From Hyphomicrobium sp. CS1BSMeth3 (GTDB lineage: Bacteria > Pseudomonadota > Alphaproteobacteria > Rhizobiales > Hyphomicrobiaceae): DNA of 64,000 nt. Every line of letters starts with the position of its first letter. The stretch's first letter is position 1. The translations under genes were made by a program, and so were the position numbers. The notes under the pieces are model-generated. The model was not told where the DNA came from and did no database searches. It saw nothing but the letters and a program-made list of their open reading frames with translations. The stretch lies in the NCBI RefSeq assembly GCF_900117415.1, contig NZ_FPEI01000004.1:868001-932000 (forward strand). The letters are read 5' to 3'. This document shows positions 44,945 through 52,948 of the stretch, piece by piece.

Positions 44945-45318
44945 TCCTCCTCACACCGGAATTGCGCGATCGCCTCTTGGCCAACGGCCGATTTCGCGAC
45001 GCCAACCACGTACCGGTCGTCAAGTTCTTCAATCCTGTCGGTGCGGCCACGTGGCTCGCAACCGAGCTCGACGAGGACGGCGACACGCTCTTCGGCTTAG
45101 CGGACCTCGGCTTTGGGTGCCCGGAACTCGGCAGCTTTAGCCTCATCGAGATGGCGTCGGTTCGTCTTCCGTTCGAATTAGGCATCGAACGCGATCTGTA
45201 CTTCGAGGGCGCGTTCCCGCTCTCGGTCTACGCCGAAGCAGCGCGGCTGGCTGAGCGTATCGTTTTCGATACGCACCGGCTGCAGGAAGCCCAGGCGGCA
45301 CTGCGTGAACGCCGGTGA
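44941..45318 (+). CDS. DUF2958 family protein
   Basis: The protein has 125 residues. It opens M-I-L-L-T-P-E-L-R-D-R-L-L-A-N-G and continues V-V-K-F-F-N-P-V-G-A-A-T-W-L-A-T-E-L, then F-G-L-A-D-L-G-F-G-C-P-E-L-G, the signature of DUF2958. The family is found with ArdC on plasmids. Its start overlaps the ardC stop by 4 bases, so co-translation is expected. The role is unknown. Confidence 0.92.
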   Translation: MILLTPELRDRLLANGRFRDANHVPVVKFFNPVGAATWLATELDEDGDTLFGLADLGFGCPELGSFSLIEMASVRLPFELGIERDLYFEGAFPLSVYAEAARLAERIVFDTHRLQEAQAALRERR

Positions 45319-45337
45319 CACGCCGCGCCATCCGTGA

Positions 45338-45538
45338 CTAGCGGTTGATCAGCCACAGAATGAGCGACAGCACCAGGCTCACGAGAAGCCCCGTCGTGAT
45401 CGGCGCGTAGAACGAGAAATTCTCGCGCTCGATCACGATCTCGCCGGGCAGCCGGCCAAGGCCCAGACGTGAGATCCAGGGCCAGAGGAGCCCGATCGCA
45501 ACGATGGCGAGGCCGATGATGATCAGGGTTCGCGACAT
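45338..45538 (-). CDS. Small membrane protein, DUF2905 family
   Basis: The protein has 66 residues with two membrane segments (L-I-I-I-G-L-A-I-V-A-I-G-L-L-W-P and T-G-L-L-V-S-L-V-L-S-L-I-L-W-L). Between them G-R-L-P-G-E-I-V-I-E-R matches DUF2905, where this loop is the most conserved part. It is on the strand opposite to the flanking backbone genes, so it has its own promoter or is a passenger. The function is unknown. Confidence 0.85.
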   Translation of the reverse strand: MSRTLIIIGLAIVAIGLLWPWISRLGLGRLPGEIVIERENFSFYAPITTGLLVSLVLSLILWLINR

Positions 45539-45657
45539 ACCCGAGACCGTATCCGCGATACGATCATGCCGCGAGGAGAATTCACACTCTCACGGGTGCG
45601 GCCGCTGGCTGCCGTTCCCTGCGGCGGCCAGAGGGAGAGAGTGGTCGGGAGCTTCGT

Positions 45658-45698
45658 GGCGGGTTGGAGGTCGAGAGAGAGTCTCTCGGCCGCCCGCC
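45658..45698 (+). promoter_or_regulatory. Nested hairpin leader of the parB-like gene
   Basis: The outer stem is GGCGGG / CCCGCC (extendable by two G-T pairs) and the inner stem is a 10-bp GGTCGAGAGA / TCTCTCGGCC with one G-T pair. It lies just before GGAGAAC and the ATG at 45712, as in ardC. The stems differ in sequence but keep pairing. Confidence 0.75.
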
Positions 45699-45711
45699 GT
45701 GGAGAACGTCC

Positions 45712-47712
45712 ATGACCAAGCCAAGATCGAAGATTGCGCTCAGCGCCTCTCGCGACATTCCGTTCAACAAGCTGGTCCTGAGCCAGGCCAATGTCCGGCG
45801 TGTCAAGGCCGGCATCGCCATCGAGGAGCTGGCCGAGGACATCGCGCGGCGCACGCTCCTGCAGAGCCTGACCGTGCGTCCCGTGCTCGATGACGACGGC
45901 AACGAGACCGGCGTGTACGAGATCCCGGCCGGCGGCCGCCGCTATCGCGCGCTGCAGCTGCTCGTCAAGCAGAAGCGCCTCCCGAAGACGGCGCCCATTC
46001 CCTGCATCGTTCGCGCCGTAGACACGGACGTTTCTGCCGAGGAAGACTCGCTCGCGGAAAATGTGCAGCGCGCGCCTCTGCATCCGCTCGATCAGTTCCG
46101 CGCCTTCATGGCCCTGCGCGAGAAGGGACAGTCCGAAGAGGAGATCGCGGCCGCCTTCTTCGTCTCGGTCAATGTCGTGCGTCAGAGGCTGCGGCTGGCC
46201 GCTGTCTCGCCGAAACTCCTCGACATCTATGGCGAGGACGGCATGACGCTCGACCAATTGATGGCCTTCACCGTCAATCCCGACCATGAGCGGCAAGAGC
46301 AAGTGTGGGACGCGCTTCAGCATTCCTACAACAAGGAACCCTTCCACATCCGCCGCCTGCTGACCGAGGGCGCCGTGCGCGCCTCCGACAAGCGTGCCCA
46401 GTTCGTCGGCACCGAAGCCTATGAGAAAGCCGGTGGCACCATCCTGCGCGATCTCTTCGAACCCGATGACGGCGGCTGGCTTCAGGAACCACCCCTGCTC
46501 GAGAAGCTCGTTGCCGAAAAGCTCGAACGGGAAGCCGACAGCGTCCGTGCCGAGGGCTGGAAGTGGATCGAGGTGGTGACCGAGCTCCCCTACGGCTACG
46601 GTCATGGCCTGCGCCAGCTCAGTGGTCGCGAGGTTCCCTTGACCGACGAGGAGGCCGCGCGCCGCGACAAGCTCCAGGCCGAGATCGATCAGCTTGAGGC
46701 AGAATATGCTGATGCTCCGGATATGCCCGAGGAGGTGGACCGGCGCCTCGGCGAGATCGAGACGGCGCTCGAGACCCTCGATGAACGCCCCCTCGTCTAT
46801 GAGCCGGACGACATCGCGCGCGCCGGCGCGTTCGTCAGCATCGACAGTACCGGGACGCTGCGCGTGGAGCGCGGCTATGTTCGGCCAGAGGACGAGCCAC
46901 CGGTCAAGGATGAGGAAGATGAAGACGTTCGCCCGCGCATGACGTCGACCGGAGTGGATGTTGACGAGGAAGACGATGCTGCCGTCGACGAGCCCGAGAA
47001 AGAGGACGGCAATCGCCCATTGTCGGATCGTCTCATGACCGAGCTGACTGCACATCGCACACTGGCACTGCGGGAAGCCGTCGCCAACGATCCCGACGTC
47101 GCGCTCCGCGCTGCACTCCATGCGCTGTGCCTCAAGCTCTTCTATCACTACGGCTTCGACACGTGCCTGGAGATCGAGGCGAAGAGTGTCCTGTTCGGCC
47201 ACACGTCCGGGCTTGCGGACACACCGGCGGCCAAGGCGATCGACGCGCGGCACAAGGCCTGGGACGAGCAGATGCCCGAGGATACGAGCGATCTGTGGGA
47301 TACGTTGGCCGAACTCGATACTGATAGCCGGCAGGCGCTGTTCGCCCATTGCGTCGGGCTCACGATCAATGCCGTGCATCAGCCCTATGACCGGCGCCCG
47401 AAGGCGCTGCGTCATGCCGGTCGCCTCGCGTCCGCGGTCGCGCTCGATATGGCAGCCGCCGGCTGGAAGCCGACTGTCGATGCGTTCCTCGGCCGCGTGA
47501 CCAAGGCGCGCATTCTCGATGCCGTGCGCGAGGCCAAGGGCGAGAAGGCGGCCGAGCGCATGGTCCATCTCAAGAAGGCCGAGATGGCCAAGGAAGCCGA
47601 GCGGTTGCTTGACGGCACCGGCTGGTTGCCCGAGCCCTTGCGCACTGCTGGCGCAGGAAGCGCCGCGACGAAGGACGTCGAGCAAGCGTCGCATGTGATG
47701 GCGGCCGAATAG
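45712..47712 (+). CDS. ParB-like protein, large form
   Basis: The protein has 666 residues, well above the roughly 300 of a chromosomal ParB. N-terminal ParB/Srx-type domain: L-S-Q-A-N-V-R-R-V, I-E-E-L-A-E-D-I-A, L-L-Q-S-L-T-V-R-P-V, I-P-A-G-G-R-R-Y-R-A-L and D-S-L-A-E-N-V-Q-R (box II region). An HTH-like segment E-E-E-I-A-A-A-F-F-V-S-V-N-V-V-R-Q-R-L follows. From about residue 300 there is an acidic linker (390-440) and a C-terminal helical domain of unknown type. GGAGAAC precedes the ATG at 45712. Proteins of this size are common on Hyphomicrobiales mobile elements and may regulate or stabilise the element rather than segregate a chromosome. A hairpin terminator follows the gene. Confidence 0.92.
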   Translation: MTKPRSKIALSASRDIPFNKLVLSQANVRRVKAGIAIEELAEDIARRTLLQSLTVRPVLDDDGNETGVYEIPAGGRRYRALQLLVKQKRLPKTAPIPCIVRAVDTDVSAEEDSLAENVQRAPLHPLDQFRAFMALREKGQSEEEIAAAFFVSVNVVRQRLRLAAVSPKLLDIYGEDGMTLDQLMAFTVNPDHERQEQVWDALQHSYNKEPFHIRRLLTEGAVRASDKRAQFVGTEAYEKAGGTILRDLFEPDDGGWLQEPPLLEKLVAEKLEREADSVRAEGWKWIEVVTELPYGYGHGLRQLSGREVPLTDEEAARRDKLQAEIDQLEAEYADAPDMPEEVDRRLGEIETALETLDERPLVYEPDDIARAGAFVSIDSTGTLRVERGYVRPEDEPPVKDEEDEDVRPRMTSTGVDVDEEDDAAVDEPEKEDGNRPLSDRLMTELTAHRTLALREAVANDPDVALRAALHALCLKLFYHYGFDTCLEIEAKSVLFGHTSGLADTPAAKAIDARHKAWDEQMPEDTSDLWDTLAELDTDSRQALFAHCVGLTINAVHQPYDRRPKALRHAGRLASAVALDMAAAGWKPTVDAFLGRVTKARILDAVREAKGEKAAERMVHLKKAEMAKEAERLLDGTGWLPEPLRTAGAGSAATKDVEQASHVMAAE

Positions 47713-47739
47713 GACCGCTCACATTCCCATTCCATCCTT

Positions 47740-47767
47740 GCCCGGCCTCGTGCCGGGCATTTTCTTT
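47740..47767 (+). terminator. Terminator after the ParB-like gene
   Basis: GCCCGGC / GCCGGGC form a 7-bp stem around CTCGT, followed by ATTTTCTTT. It is just upstream of the small gene at 47780, so readthrough may be partial. Confidence 0.7.
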
Positions 47768-47779
47768 CGGAGTACCGCC

Positions 47780-47977
47780 ATGACCTATGGCACCTATCTG
47801 CGCCTCGAGATCACGGTTCATGCGAGTTGGCAGACTGTGGTTCGCGCGGCCGCCAGGAAACTGAAGCCGGAAGCACGCCGCGATCGGGCCAAGCGCGACA
47901 TCCGGCATCGCTTCTACCGGCAGATGCTCGACTATCACCGCGAGGCGCAGGCGATCGTCTCGTATTGGCGCTTGTGA
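47780..47977 (+). CDS. Small conserved-looking protein, unknown
   Basis: The protein has 65 residues, basic, beginning M-T-Y-G-T-Y-L-R-L-E-I-T-V-H-A-S-W and ending A-I-V-S-Y-W-R-L. CGGAG precedes the ATG at a distance of 6 bases. The segment R-D-I-R-H-R-F-Y-R-Q-M-L-D-Y-H-R is helical. No family is recognised. It is 13 bp upstream of the Toprim gene and probably shares its transcript. Confidence 0.65.
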   Translation: MTYGTYLRLEITVHASWQTVVRAAARKLKPEARRDRAKRDIRHRFYRQMLDYHREAQAIVSYWRL

Positions 47978-47990
47978 CGCCCACATAGAG

Positions 47991-49049
47991 ATGATCATGG
48001 GCTCTTCCGCCAACGATCTGGCACACCGCCTCGCGCGCGAGGCCGAGGCTGTGTGCCGCCAGTACCTCTCCAACGGTCGGCGCGTGGGGCGCTATTGGAT
48101 CGTCGGCGACGTGCGCAATACATCAGGACGCTCCATGTATGTCCGGCTGTTCGGCCCGGAAAGCGGCAAGGGCGCAGTCGGACGCTGGACTGATGGCGCG
48201 ACCGGGGAATATGGGGACCTGCTCGACGTGATCCGTGAGAGCTTAGGCCTCGTCGACTTCCGCGATGTGGCTGATGAGGCTCGACGGTTCCTGAGCCTGC
48301 CGCGCTTCGAACCCGATCGGCAGCCGCGGACCCATGTCGCCCCGGCACCGACCGGCTCACCGGAAGCGGCGCGGCGGCTGTTCGCCATTTCGCAGCCGAT
48401 CGCCGGCACTCTGGCCGAGACCTATTTGCGCCATCGTGGCATCACAGGACTGCAGGACGCACGAGCGCTCCGCTTCCATGCACGCTGCTACTATCGTCCC
48501 GATGACGGTGGCCCGACCGAGACGCGGCCCGCGATGATCGCCTGCGTCACAGATCCGGACGGTTGGATCACCGGCGTGCAGCGCACCTGGATCGACCCAT
48601 CCGGCCGGGGCAAGGCGGTGATCGAGACGCCGCGCCGGGCCATGGGGCAGCTCCTCGGCAATGCCGTGCGTTTCGGTCTGCCGGGTGGGGTGATGGTAAC
48701 CGGCGAGGGTATCGAGACGGTGCTGTCGTTGCGGATGGCACTGCCGACGATGCCGATGCTGGTAGCCCTCTCCGCGGCTCACCTCTCCGCCGTCCAGTTT
48801 CCGGATGCGGTGCGCCGGCTCTATATCGCTCGCGATGCCGATGACGCCGGCAATGGCGCCGTGGCGACGCTGACGACCCGAGCGGGGGCTGCCGGGATCG
48901 AAGTGATCGCGCTGACGCCACGGCTCGGCGATTTCAACGAGGACCTCGTCGCCTTCGGGCTCGACGATCTGAGAGCGAGCTTGCGACCGCAACTTTCACC
49001 GGACGATGTCGTCCGCTTTCTTCTCGTGGTGACGCCTGGGCGCGTGTGA
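47991..49049 (+). CDS. Toprim-domain protein (DNA-primase-like, DUF7146-type N-terminus)
   Basis: The protein has 352 residues. The Toprim motifs are V-T-G-E-G-I-E-T-V-L-S-L (glutamate) and L-Y-I-A-R-D-A-D-D-A-G (D-x-D). The N-terminal 150 residues contain N-T-S-G-R-S-M-Y-V-R-L and A-E-T-Y-L-R-H-R-G-I, as in plasmid-borne primase-related proteins. No helicase domain is present. The tail L-G-D-F-N-E-D-L-V-A-F is the segment found duplicated in the remnant at 40244-40400. It lies between the small gene and the DUF2493 gene in the backbone. The start could also be 6 bases later. Confidence 0.9.
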   Translation: MIMGSSANDLAHRLAREAEAVCRQYLSNGRRVGRYWIVGDVRNTSGRSMYVRLFGPESGKGAVGRWTDGATGEYGDLLDVIRESLGLVDFRDVADEARRFLSLPRFEPDRQPRTHVAPAPTGSPEAARRLFAISQPIAGTLAETYLRHRGITGLQDARALRFHARCYYRPDDGGPTETRPAMIACVTDPDGWITGVQRTWIDPSGRGKAVIETPRRAMGQLLGNAVRFGLPGGVMVTGEGIETVLSLRMALPTMPMLVALSAAHLSAVQFPDAVRRLYIARDADDAGNGAVATLTTRAGAAGIEVIALTPRLGDFNEDLVAFGLDDLRASLRPQLSPDDVVRFLLVVTPGRV

Positions 49050-49058
49050 CGCGCGGTG

Positions 49059-49290
49059 TGGGCAGGCACGGCTCCGGTCTCTCGGCGACACGGCCGCGCC
49101 CGGGCCTTCCTAAGGGGCGATCGGGCCAGAACCGGCCGCAGCCGGAACGGCTGCGCGCGGCCGGAGGCCGCGCTTGCGTCCTCCGCTGCGCTTTGGCCCT
49201 GCGGGCTGCGCCCTTGGGTCCTTACCGCGACCGGTCCCGGCTCCCTTACGCCGGAAGGCCGCGATGGGCGCGGCCTCGCTTCGAGAGGAC
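49059..49290. repeat. GC-rich palindromic stretch before DUF2493
   Basis: The 248-bp gap is dense in GC palindromes such as GGCCGCG / CGCGGCC at 49258-49276, directly before GAGGAC and the DUF2493 ATG. It resembles the other GC modules in style but not closely in sequence. Confidence 0.5.
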
Positions 49291-49297
49291 ATGATCC

Positions 49298-50221
49298 ATG
49301 ACCATCCATCACCTCACCGACGACACCGCGTCTCAGACAGCCCATCTGCTCGAAGAGCTCGCGCTCTATGGCTATAGACCGTTCAGCGATGAGCCCGATC
49401 CGCGTCCATTGCCTGAGCCGGCAAAGCTGCAGGGTGCCGTCGCCGATGTGTTCGACGCGTTGGCGGCGACCTTGTCCAATACGCGCCTGGAGCCGGACCT
49501 TGAGACCCTGCTGTGGGGCTTCGTCAATATCTTCCACCGTCGGATCGACAGGATCGAACGTGAGCTCGACAGCAACGAGGCTGCGCAACGTGCGAGCCAG
49601 CGCGAGCAGGACGGCTCCGAGGTCCGATCGGTAGAGCTGGAGCGCCTTATTGGTGAAGGCGTAACGCTGCTCGAGCGTCGCAGCAGCTTCGAGTTCCTGC
49701 GTGATACCGCAGCCGAGCTGTTCAGCGTCCACACGGGCTCAGTCTGGCGTCCCCGTGCCGGTTCGATGGTCAATCGCACAATGTTGACCGCGGCGATGAT
49801 CGATAGCCGTGATTTCCTGGCAGCAAAGCGCCGAGCCGAAACCGAGGTCATGATGCCCAAGGGCCCCAAGGTTGCCCTGTCGGGCGGTCTCGATTTCAAC
49901 GATCATCACGCAGTCTGGGACCGCCTCGACAAGGCATATGCGAAGCATCCCGACATGGTGCTTTTGCATGGTGGTGCACCACGCGGTGCAGAGAAAATCG
50001 CCGCGTGCTGGGCCGATACGCGCAAGGTGACGCAGATCGCCTTCAAGCCCGATTGGGTCAAGCATGCCAAGGCGGCGCCGTTCAAGCGCAACGACGCGAT
50101 GCTCGCGGTGCTGCCGATCGGCGTCATGGTCTTTGGCGGCAACGGTATCCAGGCGAACCTGGCCGACAAGGCGAAGACGTTCGGCATCCCGGTCTGGCGG
50201 TTCGATCCGGGCGGCGCTTAA
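49298..50221 (+). CDS. DUF2493 (SLOG-type) protein
   Basis: The protein has 307 residues. The C-terminal DUF2493 domain (about 190-290) shows V-A-L-S-G-G-L-D-F-N-D, L-L-H-G-G-A-P-R-G-A-E-K-I-A-A-C-W-A, and F-K-R-N-D-A-M-L. The G-G-x-x-R-G-A/A-D block fits a nucleotide-derivative-binding SLOG fold. The N-terminal 180 residues are helical and unassigned. It is a standard gene in this backbone. The stop lies inside the stem of a strong terminator. Confidence 0.92.
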   Translation: MTIHHLTDDTASQTAHLLEELALYGYRPFSDEPDPRPLPEPAKLQGAVADVFDALAATLSNTRLEPDLETLLWGFVNIFHRRIDRIERELDSNEAAQRASQREQDGSEVRSVELERLIGEGVTLLERRSSFEFLRDTAAELFSVHTGSVWRPRAGSMVNRTMLTAAMIDSRDFLAAKRRAETEVMMPKGPKVALSGGLDFNDHHAVWDRLDKAYAKHPDMVLLHGGAPRGAEKIAACWADTRKVTQIAFKPDWVKHAKAAPFKRNDAMLAVLPIGVMVFGGNGIQANLADKAKTFGIPVWRFDPGGA

Positions 50222-50234
50222 AGCGCCGCCTTTT
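50210..50234 (+). terminator. Terminator after DUF2493
   Basis: GGCGGCGC / GCGCCGCC form an 8-bp GC stem around TTAAA, immediately followed by TTTT. The stop codon of DUF2493 falls in the loop. Confidence 0.85.
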
Positions 50235-50358
50235 CCATTTGCGTATTGTCGATTTCTCCGCGTGCCTGTTGCGTGCAAGGGCATCCGGCAACGTCTAGCG
50301 TGCGAAGAGGGTGCACTGATACGATAGTGGGCGGTAAAGGTGTGCAACGGCCCCTGTA

Positions 50359-50927
50359 ATGACGGCAAAGATCATCAGGCTCGATCAGTATCGGATTGGC
50401 GTTCGCCATCACGTCAGCGATCAAGCATTTCCCCAACTCTACCGCATCCGAGGTTTCGATCACGACCTTGTCGACGAAGGGACTGCTCAGGAACGGCTTG
50501 TACCCAGCGAGCGGCTCGAACCACCCGTTTACGGGCTCAGCGATACAAGTCACCGTTCATTTGACCTTGCCAATCCAACAGCCGAGGCCATCACGGCGCT
50601 CACCCCCGAGATTGACAAGGGTGCATTGTCGTTCTCCACCGCACCACACCCGAGCGTGCGGAAGCCTACATCGATTGCGTTGCCGATCATCGCCCGCTGC
50701 CCTACGTGTCCGAGGGCCCGATGCGTTGGCAAACCGTAGAAGGCATCTTCACGCTCCTGCATCGTCCAGGCCTCGCCGACCGTCCGGACCACCTTCTCAT
50801 CTACGTGACGAAACGGCCGATCGCAGAGGGGCCCTTCACCGGCATGCTGGAGGACGTCCACCACATCGTCTACTCGGATGGCACCGTCAGCATAGACTCT
50901 GACGTCCTCGTTCCACCCGACATGTGA
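50359..50927 (+). pseudogene. Frameshifted backbone gene, unknown family
   Basis: Coding character switches frame near 50650. The first frame reads M-T-A-K-I-I-R-L-D and runs to about 50645, then the frame one base back continues E-R-A-E-A-Y-I-D-C-V-A-D-H-R-P-L-P-Y-V-S-E-G and ends S-I-D-S-D-V-L-V-P-P-D-M. The two halves join smoothly if one base is restored. The product family is not recognised. Its last 82 bases are part of the 119-bp repeat found again at 63393. The next gene's ATG overlaps its stop (TGATG). Confidence 0.65.
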
Positions 50928-50964
50928 TGACCCACAGTCCCATGGGACAGCAGCGCGACGGCAC
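50846..50964. repeat. 119-bp direct repeat, left copy
   Basis: It matches 63393-63511 at 113 of 119 positions by eye. It covers the end of the frameshifted gene and the first 12 codons of the next one. It bounds the left side of the catabolic island. Confidence 0.92.
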
Positions 50965-51058
50965 TCTCGCCCAATGAAGAACCAATTATTTCGTACCCCG
51001 GTCTCCGTGGTCGCTTCCGCCGGATTTTGGGCACCGCAGTCGCGATCCCAGGTCCTGC

Positions 51059-51661
51059 TCATCCCACGATCAACGTCGCCATCAACTCCGATAGCGCCTG
51101 GCGCTTGCTGGCATCCTCGGACTCGTGACACCACTCGTGGATGACCTGCGACGATAATGTGGGCGTTGCCCCAAACTGTAAAAGCCTCTCGAGCGACACG
51201 CGGGCACCTGTCGGTGATCGCGCCGGTGCCGCATCGAGAGCAAGATACGTATCGTAGCCGTCGGCCAATGCATTCAGTGCTGTCGTCAATACATCATACT
51301 CGAGCCAGAACCCGGCGATGACGACGGCGGATCGGTTCTCGTTCTGCAGATCCTGTGTGAAAGCGCCGCTGCTCCAGAGCGAGGATAACGGGCCTGCTAC
51401 GTAGCTACGGTGCTCTGGAAGATCAGATATAGTATAGTTTCGATCATCCGGGCTCACGGTTCGCATTAGAACGAAGATCGGTACTCCAGCGACCCCTGCT
51501 GCGGCGCTCAACGCGCGCAAGTTGCGCTGATAGCCGCTGCGCACATCCTCACTGAGCACACCATGATCGTCCTCGCGGCATGTGATCAACACAAGCGCGG
51601 TGACCGCCGGGTCGATCAGCGGTGTGTCGCCCTTGGATCTAAGTCGAGGGCGCTTTGACAT
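51059..51661 (-). CDS. Isochorismatase-fold protein lacking the catalytic triad
   Basis: The protein has 200 residues with the overall isochorismatase plan (T-A-L-V-L-I-T first strand, V-P-I-F-V-L-M-R-T, A-V-V-I-A-G-F-W-L-E-Y-D-V and Y-L-A-L-D-A-A-P). The catalytic Asp of the first strand is Thr or Cys (L-I-T-C-R), the Lys position reads L-W-S-S-G-A-F, and the nucleophile Cys before V is Asp (E-Y-D-V). All three residues are therefore replaced, and hydrolysis by the usual mechanism is unlikely. It is the last gene of the leftward operon, 129 bp after ald. A binding or regulatory role is possible. Confidence 0.8.
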   Translation of the reverse strand: MSKRPRLRSKGDTPLIDPAVTALVLITCREDDHGVLSEDVRSGYQRNLRALSAAAGVAGVPIFVLMRTVSPDDRNYTISDLPEHRSYVAGPLSSLWSSGAFTQDLQNENRSAVVIAGFWLEYDVLTTALNALADGYDTYLALDAAPARSPTGARVSLERLLQFGATPTLSSQVIHEWCHESEDASKRQALSELMATLIVG

Positions 51662-51790
51662 GGTGAACCATCAGGTGAAGGACTCTACCCCAATCTGGAG
51701 GAGTTCTCGCGACTCAGGACAGGTAGCAAACGACCCAACTCTTGAAGCTTGTGTGCTCATGGCACCCAAGCAATTTGTGCATCGTCTGGA

Positions 51791-52906
51791 CTACTGCAGG
51801 CATTCCTCGACTGAGCGGTACTCGAGACCTTGCGCTATTGCCACAGGCTCGCACGTCACCGCTCCGCCGATGACATTGACGCCTCGGCGAACATAAGCAT
51901 CGTCCAGACAAGCTTGTTTCCAACCTTTGTTCGCAAGCGCCATCACGTAGGGAAAAGTCGCATTGTTGAGCGCCATCGTCGATGTTCTCGCGACTGCGCC
52001 GGGCATGTTGGCGACGCAATAGTGAACGATGCCATCAACAACATAGATTGGCTCTGCATGCGTCGTGGGGCGCGACGTCTCGCAGCATCCACCCTGATCG
52101 ATGGAGACATCGACAATGACCGCTCCGGGCTTCATCATGCCGAGTATGCTACGAGTGATCAGCTTGGGGGCCGAAGCTCCCGGGATCAGCACGGTGCCGA
52201 TGACGAGATCCGCGCTCTCGATCAGTTCCGAGATGGTCTGCGCGTTGGAAAAGGCCGTGCGGACCGCGCCACCGAAGCGCGTATCGATCCGCTTGAGTAC
52301 GTCGTGAGAGCGATCGAGGATCGTGACGTTCGCCCCCATTCCCAGGGCGATCATCGCGGCATGCGAGCCGGAAACGCCGCCGCCGAGAATGAGCACGTTC
52401 GCCGGCAGCACACCCGGGACTCCGCCCAGCAGCACGCCGCGCCCGCCATTGGCCTTCTGGAGCGAGTGGGCGCCAACCTGCGGGGCAAGACGACCCGCGA
52501 CTTCCGACATCGGCGCAAGCAAAGGCAATCCACCGCCCGGGGAGGTAACCGTTTCGTAGGCGATACAGACTGCTTTGGAACGTATGAGGTCTCGTGTCTG
52601 ATCCGGGTCGGGCGCCAGATGGAGGTAGGTGAAGAGAATCTGGCCCTCGCGCAGGCGCCTGCGTTCCTCCGGTTGTGGCTCCTTGACCTTCACGATCATG
52701 TCGGATTGCGAGAACACTTCCTCGATATCCCCGGTCAACCGGGCGCCTGCTGCGGAATATTCAGCGTCGGAGAAGCCAGAACCAGTGCCTGCATTGTGTT
52801 GCACCACAACCCGATGACCAGTTCGGGTCAACTCGTTCACGGTCGAGGGGACAAGGCCGACCCGGTATTCGTGGTTCTTGATTTCCTGAGGAACGCCAAC
52901 TTGCAT
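51791..52906 (-). CDS. ald: Alanine dehydrogenase
   Basis: The protein has 371 residues, the usual length. It opens M-Q-V-G-V-P-Q-E-I-K-N-H-E-Y-R-V-G-L, with K-V-K-E-P-Q-P-E-E, L-F-T-Y-L-H-L-A-P-D and the NAD-binding L-I-L-G-G-G-V-S-G-S-H-A-A. The substrate-binding Arg15, Lys74- and His95-type residues of alanine dehydrogenases lie in these blocks. It oxidises L-alanine to pyruvate and ammonia with NAD+. In this operon that regenerates the pyruvate consumed by the transaminase two genes upstream. AAAGG precedes the ATG. Confidence 0.95.
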   Translation of the reverse strand: MQVGVPQEIKNHEYRVGLVPSTVNELTRTGHRVVVQHNAGTGSGFSDAEYSAAGARLTGDIEEVFSQSDMIVKVKEPQPEERRRLREGQILFTYLHLAPDPDQTRDLIRSKAVCIAYETVTSPGGGLPLLAPMSEVAGRLAPQVGAHSLQKANGGRGVLLGGVPGVLPANVLILGGGVSGSHAAMIALGMGANVTILDRSHDVLKRIDTRFGGAVRTAFSNAQTISELIESADLVIGTVLIPGASAPKLITRSILGMMKPGAVIVDVSIDQGGCCETSRPTTHAEPIYVVDGIVHYCVANMPGAVARTSTMALNNATFPYVMALANKGWKQACLDDAYVRRGVNVIGGAVTCEPVAIAQGLEYRSVEECLQ

Positions 52907-52948
52907 TGCAGTGCCTTTCGCAGTGGAAAATAGTCCTTAAACAAGGCC

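Noticed and set aside
45523-47694. 723-codon frame antisense to the ParB-like gene
   Set aside because: It is the mirror of a strongly coding gene in GC-rich DNA and has no family blocks.
50846-50964. 119-bp repeat as an integrase att site
   Set aside because: No integrase or tRNA gene was found beside either copy, and the copies differ at six positions, so a site-specific att core is not supported.
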